Shown piece after piece: positions 1-4,069 of a stretch of 6,321 bases of DNA; within the stretch, counting starts at the first letter, position 1, and each line of letters starts with the position of its first letter. The notes beneath the pieces are model-generated. The model did no database searches. It had not been told where the DNA came from and saw nothing but the letters and a program-made list of their open reading frames with translations. This DNA is from Candidatus Magasanikbacteria bacterium CG_4_10_14_0_2_um_filter_41_10 (GTDB taxonomy: Bacteria; Patescibacteriota; Patescibacteriia; Magasanikbacterales; UBA922), in contig PFPJ01000048.1 in NCBI GenBank assembly GCA_002792995.1, positions 1 to 6,321 of the forward strand, given 5' to 3'. The position numbers and the translations under genes are program-made.

Positions 1-5
1 TGTTG

Positions 6-380
6 CTATACTCTATCTCGAAATCTTCCGAGTGTAATATCTACGGCATGATATATCCTTTGTATTGTTTCTTCTGGCAACTCTGCTTTCTTGGCTACAA
101 TCTGTACTCGCTCTATCGTCTCGAGCTTGTGCAACATACAAATACTATCTTTTCCCAACCCAGTTTCTTCTTTTGGTAACAGTACTTCATTTACAAACAC
201 GTCATCTCCTTTTTGATATGGTTCAATCTTGGCACAGATCACAGTTGGAAGTCCCTGATTTAATGCATCATCCTGAACAACGACAGCTGGACATTCTTGC
301 GTCTTTCCATCTTCAAAAAAAAGAATAATATCTCCTCGGTGAATAGCACCGCAGTACATATTGTCAAAATCAAAAGACAT
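6..380 (-). CDS. MazF/PemK-family toxin-like protein, atypical active site
   Basis: MazF-family proteins are ribosome-independent mRNA endonucleases held inactive by their antitoxin. The 124 residues show the family frame: HRGDIILF (14-21), PAVVVQDDALNQGLPTVICA (31-50), VLLPKEETGLGKDSICMLHK (66-85) and the helical end ETIERVQIVAKKAELPEETI with LGRF. Two features are atypical. The residue before Pro31, usually the catalytic Arg of the 'RP' motif, is Cys30 (codon TGT, 293-291), while the partner Thr (T46) is kept. The beta1-beta2 loop that normally carries a GSEQ-like stretch is about five residues shorter. It may therefore be a weakened nuclease, use another residue, or act mainly as a binding partner. 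The start at 380 lies 9 bp after the antitoxin stop with no Shine-Dalgarno; Met8 (359) is an alternative. It ends with TAG inside the window. Confidence 0.85.
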   Translation of the reverse strand: MSFDFDNMYCGAIHRGDIILFFEDGKTQECPAVVVQDDALNQGLPTVICAKIEPYQKGDDVFVNEVLLPKEETGLGKDSICMLHKLETIERVQIVAKKAELPEETIQRIYHAVDITLGRFRDRV

Positions 381-389
381 ATGAGTGAA

Positions 390-593
390 TTATTGTCTTG
401 ATTTTCCAACACGTCGCAATTCCTTTTCCATTTTTTCTACCTCTGCTTGGTGTTTGTGCGTCAAGATACATTTCTCCACAAACTTACTTCGTTGCCCATG
501 CGGAAATGCTTTCCTAAAATAAGCAGCAATGTGTTTGGGGAGCTTGAGCGTCACTCGTTCGATTGTAGACTCAGTTGATTTTCCCATATACAT
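390..593 (-). CDS. Ribbon-helix-helix antitoxin-like DNA-binding protein
   Basis: A 67-residue protein with a ribbon-helix-helix fold pattern: beta strand ERVTLKLP (12-19), helix A KHIAAYFRKAF (20-30), a turn PHGQ, and helix B QRSKFVEKCILTH (34-46), as in CopG/MetJ/Arc-type antitoxins. The C-terminal tail (47-67, EVEKMEKELRRVGKSRQ) is highly charged and would be the part that wraps the toxin. It is encoded immediately upstream of a MazF-like gene and downstream of a palindromic operator, so it is very probably the antitoxin and autorepressor of a type II module. The start could be ATG 593 or the third codon ATG at 587; neither has a Shine-Dalgarno. The exact antitoxin subfamily is not resolved. 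Confidence 0.85.
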   Translation of the reverse strand: MYMGKSTESTIERVTLKLPKHIAAYFRKAFPHGQRSKFVEKCILTHKHQAEVEKMEKELRRVGKSRQ

Positions 594-603
594 GGATAAA
601 AAA

Positions 604-609
604 AGTATA
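604..609 (-). promoter_or_regulatory. Candidate -10 box for the toxin-antitoxin operon
   Basis: TATACT on the minus strand (609-604), 10 bp before the antitoxin ATG at 593, overlaps the edge of the inverted repeat. The hexamer 17 bp upstream (TAGGTA, 632-627) is a poor -35 and falls inside the operator. Initiation would fall near 597, leaving a leader of only a few bases. Confidence 0.45.
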
Positions 610-638
610 CACCTAAATAGGTGTACTACCTAGGTGTA
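608..638. promoter_or_regulatory. Inverted-repeat operator of the toxin-antitoxin module
   Basis: Three 8-bp half-sites: TACACCTA (608-615) and TAGGTGTA (618-625) form a perfect inverted repeat with a 2-bp AA spacer, and TAGGTGTA recurs at 631-638. The third copy overlaps an 8-bp perfect palindrome ACCTAGGT (628-635), whose other arm (TAC-T-ACCTA, 624-632) is a near copy with one extra base. This gives two adjacent or overlapping palindromes, 15-45 bp before the antitoxin start and covering the candidate -10. Ribbon-helix-helix antitoxins commonly bind such sites as dimers of dimers to repress their own operon. Confidence 0.8.
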
Positions 639-651
639 TTGTGGATAAATA

Positions 652-677
652 AAAAGAATGTCCCCTCTACATCTTTT
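652..677 (-). terminator. Possible weak terminator at the end of argS
   Basis: On the minus strand AAAAGATGT (677-669) can pair with ACATTCTTTT (661-652) with one bulged T, around a 7-base loop, followed by a T-rich stretch (TATTTAT). The stem contains the argS stop codon and is mostly A-T, so it is weak for a Rho-independent terminator. Confidence 0.25.
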
Positions 678-2436
678 CTACTGTTTCTATGCCAAGCAAC
701 CGTAATCCTGATATCATTATCTGTCGGACAAGAGATACGAGAGTCAACCGAACGGCACGCACGTCTTCTTCTACAGTGAGCACTGGACATGCAGCATAAA
801 ATGCATTGAACGCCTGCGCAAGTTCAAATGTATATTTTGCTATATGAGAAGGATCATATGTTTGCACCGCTCGCTTTGTGACTTCAGGGTACGTTGCAAG
901 CAACAGAAGTAATTTTTTTTCTTCCGAAGTAATTGATGATGGGAGATTAGAAATTGTTTGTTTCTTGTTATTTGTTTCTTGTCCCTTTTCAAGGATACTT
1001 GAAATTCGTGCAACAATATATAGAAGGTACGGTCCACTATCCCCTGTCGTCGACACACTTTCCTCCATATCAAAGGCGACATCTTGAGAGACATCTGATT
1101 TGAGCATGGCATACTTGAGTGCTGCTGAAGTGATCGTTTCTATTGTTTCTTCTGATATATCATGTTCATCTTCACGCTCCTGAAGAATTTTTTGAATGCC
1201 CTTTTGCACAGCTGACAACAGTTCATCACCAGATATGACATTTCCTTTTCTCGAACTCATTTTTTGGTCACCTTTCAATTGAAGGTATCCGCCCACGAGA
1301 TGATACTCTCTCCCTTTTGTATGAGGCATTACTTGTTCAAGTGCTTTGAAAAGCACATCAAAATATCCAGCCTGTTCTTTCCCGACAACGTGAATCACCT
1401 GATATGGATTGAATTCTGTAAAATGCATTTCAGCCAATGCAAGCTCTTTTCCTTCATACGTTGGGTACCCTTTGCTATTCAAAAAAACTCGATCATGCAA
1501 CTCATACTCACTCCCAGGGAAAATAATGGCTCCGTCACTCTCTTTGAAAATACCTTTTTCTTTTCCTTCCTCTACGAGCTGAACTCCACGTTCGTATGTC
1601 TCAGATTCAAAATACATGCGGTCAAAATGACTGCCAAGTTTTTTGTAAATTGTATCAAAATACTCAAGACTCCATCCTCTCCCCGTTTTGTATACATCTT
1701 GAATAGAAGGATCATGTTCGTATACCATTTCATTCAATCGAGCAACAGCCTTTTGTGCGTTTTCATCTTCTTCGTAGGCATTTGCACCTCGCGCATAGGC
1801 CTTCCCTAGAAATGCAACTTTCTCCGCAAGTGAGGCATCTTTCATCTCTGTCATACTCTTTGCAACATCTGCAAACGACCGTTGTCCGTCGTCTGTAATC
1901 TGTAGTCCATACAACACTTTTGCAATATGCATGCCAACGTCCCCCTGATAATTGACCCGCTTCACATCATACCCCGCGTTTTCAAATACACGAACAACAG
2001 ATTCTCCGGTAATCAGATTTTTCAAATGACCCAGATGAAATATTTTCATTGGATTTGGACAGCCAAACTCAATGAGCACTTGTTTCCCTTTTCCATCGGC
2101 ATGTGTTCCATAGGCATCACCTTGTTGTGATATTCCATTCAACACATACGACGCGAGCTCGGGTCCATCGAGAAAAAAATTGACATATGGACCAAAGGCT
2201 TTTATCTCTTTGACAAGACTTGACTCTCGCAAGTCCTCTTTTGCATACACTTCATTGAGTGTTGCTGCTAATTCAGTCGCCACCTCTGCAGGATTCTTTC
2301 CTACTTCCTTTGCCAAAGCAAAACATGGAAACGCAATATCGCCCATGTCAGAATTTGGGGGTGTTGAAAATTCAGCTCTTTCTATCCCCACTGATTTCAA
2401 GGCTTCTTCCAATTGTTTATAAATCTGTTGCATCAT
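667..2436 (-). CDS. argS: Arginine--tRNA ligase
   Basis: Cytoplasmic class I synthetase charging tRNA-Arg. The 589 residues match the usual bacterial length. In order: N-terminal additional domain binding the tRNA D-loop (about 1-90, with DMGDIAFPCFALAKEVGKNP), the catalytic core opening with CPNPMKIFHLGHLKN and an intact HLGH (134-137), NYQGDVGMHI (162-171), KMSSRKGNVI (392-401, the ArgRS form of KMSKS), and the C-terminal DALR anticodon-binding domain (about 465-589) ending LGIETVEKM, very like E. coli ArgRS. A heptamer array encodes residues 485-494 (GQETNNKKQT) in a linker between helices of the DALR domain. The start is one of two adjacent ATGs (2436 or 2433); no strong ribosome-binding site separates them. 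Stop TAG. It is the last synthetase of the probable operon, 33 bp after tyrS. Confidence 0.97.
   Translation of the reverse strand: MMQQIYKQLEEALKSVGIERAEFSTPPNSDMGDIAFPCFALAKEVGKNPAEVATELAATLNEVYAKEDLRESSLVKEIKAFGPYVNFFLDGPELASYVLNGISQQGDAYGTHADGKGKQVLIEFGCPNPMKIFHLGHLKNLITGESVVRVFENAGYDVKRVNYQGDVGMHIAKVLYGLQITDDGQRSFADVAKSMTEMKDASLAEKVAFLGKAYARGANAYEEDENAQKAVARLNEMVYEHDPSIQDVYKTGRGWSLEYFDTIYKKLGSHFDRMYFESETYERGVQLVEEGKEKGIFKESDGAIIFPGSEYELHDRVFLNSKGYPTYEGKELALAEMHFTEFNPYQVIHVVGKEQAGYFDVLFKALEQVMPHTKGREYHLVGGYLQLKGDQKMSSRKGNVISGDELLSAVQKGIQKILQEREDEHDISEETIETITSAALKYAMLKSDVSQDVAFDMEESVSTTGDSGPYLLYIVARISSILEKGQETNNKKQTISNLPSSITSEEKKLLLLLATYPEVTKRAVQTYDPSHIAKYTFELAQAFNAFYAACPVLTVEEDVRAVRLTLVSLVRQIMISGLRLLGIETVEKM
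955..982. repeat. Heptamer tandem array TNNTTGT x4, inside argS
   Basis: Four contiguous units: TGTTTGT, TTCTTGT, TATTTGT, TTCTTGT. Only positions 2 and 3 vary, exactly as in the array at 4882-4909 in valS. The coding strand reads ACAANNA units and gives the polar peptide GQETNNKKQT in a variable linker of the anticodon-binding domain. The frame is kept. Confidence 0.88.
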
Positions 2437-2445
2437 ATCCGTACA

Positions 2446-2466
2446 TCAGGGTTATCCGTTATCCGT
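2446..2466. repeat. Degenerate heptamer array in the tyrS-argS gap
   Basis: Two exact tandem copies of TATCCGT (2453-2459, 2460-2466) are preceded by a degenerate unit TCAGGGT (2446-2452). A further single TATCCGT at 2436-2442 is out of phase and abuts the argS start codon. The array fills most of the 33-bp intergenic gap. I see no convincing Shine-Dalgarno for argS here beyond the weak GGAT supplied by the repeat itself. Confidence 0.75.
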
Positions 2467-2469
2467 AAG

Positions 2470-3651
2470 TTATTTAATTCGTACAAAATGCCGCTTCCCT
2501 TTATTCACCACATCGCCAGCTTTTACTTCCATCTCGTATGAAGAAACAACGTCATCATTTATACGAACACCATTCCCATCAATCGCACGACGTGCGTCTC
2601 CTTTGCTCGTAGCAAAGCCAGCTTCGATAAGGACGTCGACAATGTTTGCACTTGTGGGTGCGAGTTCTGGCATGTCATCTGGGACCTGTTTGTTTGAAAA
2701 TGTGCTGATGAAGTTTGCTTCTGCTTTTTCTGCATCTTCTGCTGAATGATAAAAGCTCACAATTGCCTTGCCAAGCAACATTTTGTAATCACGTGGATTG
2801 CCACCATCTTTCATTGCTTTGGTATACTCCTCTACCTCACTCATCGGCACGCGTGTCATGTAGGTAAAGTATGGAATGATCAGATCGTCCGGCACACTCA
2901 TTATTTTTCCAAACATATCGTCTGGTGCATCAATCAGATTCACAGTATTGCCCCAGCTCGAGCTCATCTTTCGTCCATCAGTCCCTGCAACAAGAGGATT
3001 CATAATAATATCTTGTGCTTCCTGACCAAAATGTGATTGGAGTGTTCGTCCTGCGAGAAGATTGAATCGCTGATCAGTCCCACCGAGTTCCACGTCTGCT
3101 TCTATCGCAACAGAATCATATCCTTGCATGAGTGGATACAAGACTTCACGAAGGGACACGCGTGTGCCAGCTTCCAGCCGTCGACGAATATTGTCTCGCG
3201 AGATAAATTCTGATACAGAAAAAACATTTGCATGTTCCCCTATTTCTTCATAGCTGAGTTTGTTGAGCCATTCAGAATTATGTCGAAATTCTGTTTTTTC
3301 AAGATCAAGAATTTTTCCGACTTGTTCTTTGTAACTTTCAAGATTTTTTTCTACATCTTCTCGTGTGAGCATGGGGCGTTCGCTGTCTTTGTCAGATGTA
3401 TCACCGATCACACCCGTTGCATCGCCAACAATAAAGACAACCTTGTGCCCCAGCTCTTGAAAATCACGGAGTTTGAGAAGTGGGATAGACCGTCCGAGAT
3501 GCAAATTTGGACTCGTTGGGTCGATGCCAAGCTTCACACGAAGTTCTTTGCCAGACTCAAGTCGCTCGAGCAAATGTTTTCTATCAATGATTTCTTCTAC
3601 ACCGCGTGTGAGGAGTTCTGTAATTTTATCTCTGTCTGTTGAAATAGCCAT
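2470..3651 (-). CDS. tyrS: Tyrosine--tRNA ligase
   Basis: Cytoplasmic class I synthetase charging tRNA-Tyr with tyrosine. At 393 residues it is full length. It resembles the second bacterial TyrRS type (H. influenzae-like) in LRVKLGIDPTSPNLHLG (38-53), the tyrosine pocket LYPLMQGYDS (171-180, with Y172, Q176 and D179), VELGGTDQRFN (187-197) and the C-terminal S4 RNA-binding domain (about 335-393, ANIVDVLIEAGFATSKGDARRAI onward). Two signature motifs deviate: HIGH is HLGR (51-54, Arg in place of the second His, codon CGG at 3492-3490), and KMSKS is KMSSS (228-232). KMSSS is seen in other class I enzymes; HLGR is less usual. The start is supported by GGAAGA 6 bp upstream and by starting 3 bp after the previous stop. 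The enzyme otherwise looks intact and active. Confidence 0.97.
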   Translation of the reverse strand: MAISTDRDKITELLTRGVEEIIDRKHLLERLESGKELRVKLGIDPTSPNLHLGRSIPLLKLRDFQELGHKVVFIVGDATGVIGDTSDKDSERPMLTREDVEKNLESYKEQVGKILDLEKTEFRHNSEWLNKLSYEEIGEHANVFSVSEFISRDNIRRRLEAGTRVSLREVLYPLMQGYDSVAIEADVELGGTDQRFNLLAGRTLQSHFGQEAQDIIMNPLVAGTDGRKMSSSWGNTVNLIDAPDDMFGKIMSVPDDLIIPYFTYMTRVPMSEVEEYTKAMKDGGNPRDYKMLLGKAIVSFYHSAEDAEKAEANFISTFSNKQVPDDMPELAPTSANIVDVLIEAGFATSKGDARRAIDGNGVRINDDVVSSYEMEVKAGDVVNKGKRHFVRIK

Positions 3652-3654
3652 ACG

Positions 3655-4032
3655 TTATCTTCCAAAAAAATAATACATTGCAAAAAGAACCACAGCAGCA
3701 TCGAGAATAAGAAAAATCCGAATCAATTCTTTTTTGTTATCACTCATCTTTGACCAGACACCTGTAACATCTTTGACCGTATGCATATTTTCATGATGCA
3801 ACGGTTTGTTTCCACTCTCTGAAATTTCCTTTGATAGCTGTGAGGCCTTTTCTTTTCCCATCATCTTGATGACTGTCTTGAAAAGTTTCTTTTGCATCTC
3901 TGTCATGGTTGTCCCATCCGGTGATATATAGTTATTCAAAAATTGATCCGGATCATCAACAATATCTGGTACACCATCTCCATTACTATCGATGGCAAAC
4001 ATTTTTTTTTGTTCTGGAGTTAGCTCTTGCAT
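3655..4032 (-). CDS. Small EF-hand-like, C-terminally membrane-anchored protein of unknown function
   Basis: A 125-residue protein I cannot assign to a named family. Residues 15-26 (DSNGDGVPDIVD) form a calcium-binding loop of the EF-hand/dockerin type, with acidic or amide ligands at D15, N17, D19, D23 and D26. The middle (about 44-100) is helical and lysine-rich (MTEMQKKLFKTVIKMMGKEK). Residues about 104-123 (IRIFLILDAAVVLFAMYYFF) are hydrophobic with one internal Asp (D111) and look like a single C-terminal membrane helix. There is no signal peptide. The basic residues before the helix (KKELIR) suggest the N-terminal part stays in the cytoplasm, which is inference. It starts 9 bp after valS with only a weak GGA upstream and ends 3 bp before tyrS, so it is probably cotranscribed with both. 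A run of nine A follows codon 7. A membrane-tethered calcium-responsive role is only a guess. Confidence 0.85.
   Translation of the reverse strand: MQELTPEQKKMFAIDSNGDGVPDIVDDPDQFLNNYISPDGTTMTEMQKKLFKTVIKMMGKEKASQLSKEISESGNKPLHHENMHTVKDVTGVWSKMSDNKKELIRIFLILDAAVVLFAMYYFFGR
3658..3663 (-). promoter_or_regulatory. Shine-Dalgarno-like site for tyrS
   Basis: GGAAGA on the minus strand lies in the last two codons of the EF-hand gene, just before its stop, 6 bp before the tyrS ATG. It is the best ribosome-binding-like site in the window and supports the tyrS start at 3651 and translational coupling with the upstream gene. Confidence 0.55.
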
Positions 4033-4040
4033 ATATATCC

Positions 4041-4069
4041 ATTATAGCATCGAGAGTTGTTCTTGTAGA
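4041..4069 (-). promoter_or_regulatory. Candidate internal promoter at the end of valS
   Basis: On the minus strand, TCTACA (4069-4064; four of six matches to TTGACA) is followed after exactly 17 bp by a perfect TATAAT (4046-4041), preceded by an extended -10 TGC (together TGCTATAAT, 4049-4041). Transcription would begin near 4034, only a few bases before the ATG at 4032, giving an almost leaderless mRNA for the EF-hand gene, tyrS and argS. The TATAAT overlaps the valS stop codon, so part of the match is imposed by coding sequence; a chance match is possible. Confidence 0.4.

Noticed and set aside
911..920. A8 run in argS as a programmed frameshift site
   Set aside because: The normal frame continues into the conserved DALR domain, and no alternative product is suggested.
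1264..1809. 181-codon open frame on the + strand
   Set aside because: It lies entirely antisense to the argS catalytic region, whose motifs are clear. Its peptide is Phe/Cys-rich with no recognisable domain, as expected of a shadow frame.
2437..2469. Promoter or T-box leader before argS
   Set aside because: The gap is only 33 bp, is filled with heptamer repeats, and has no convincing -10/-35 pair or T-box-type structure.
3232..3642. 136-codon open frame on the + strand
   Set aside because: Antisense to the tyrS N-terminal half, no recognisable motif; shadow of a well-supported gene.
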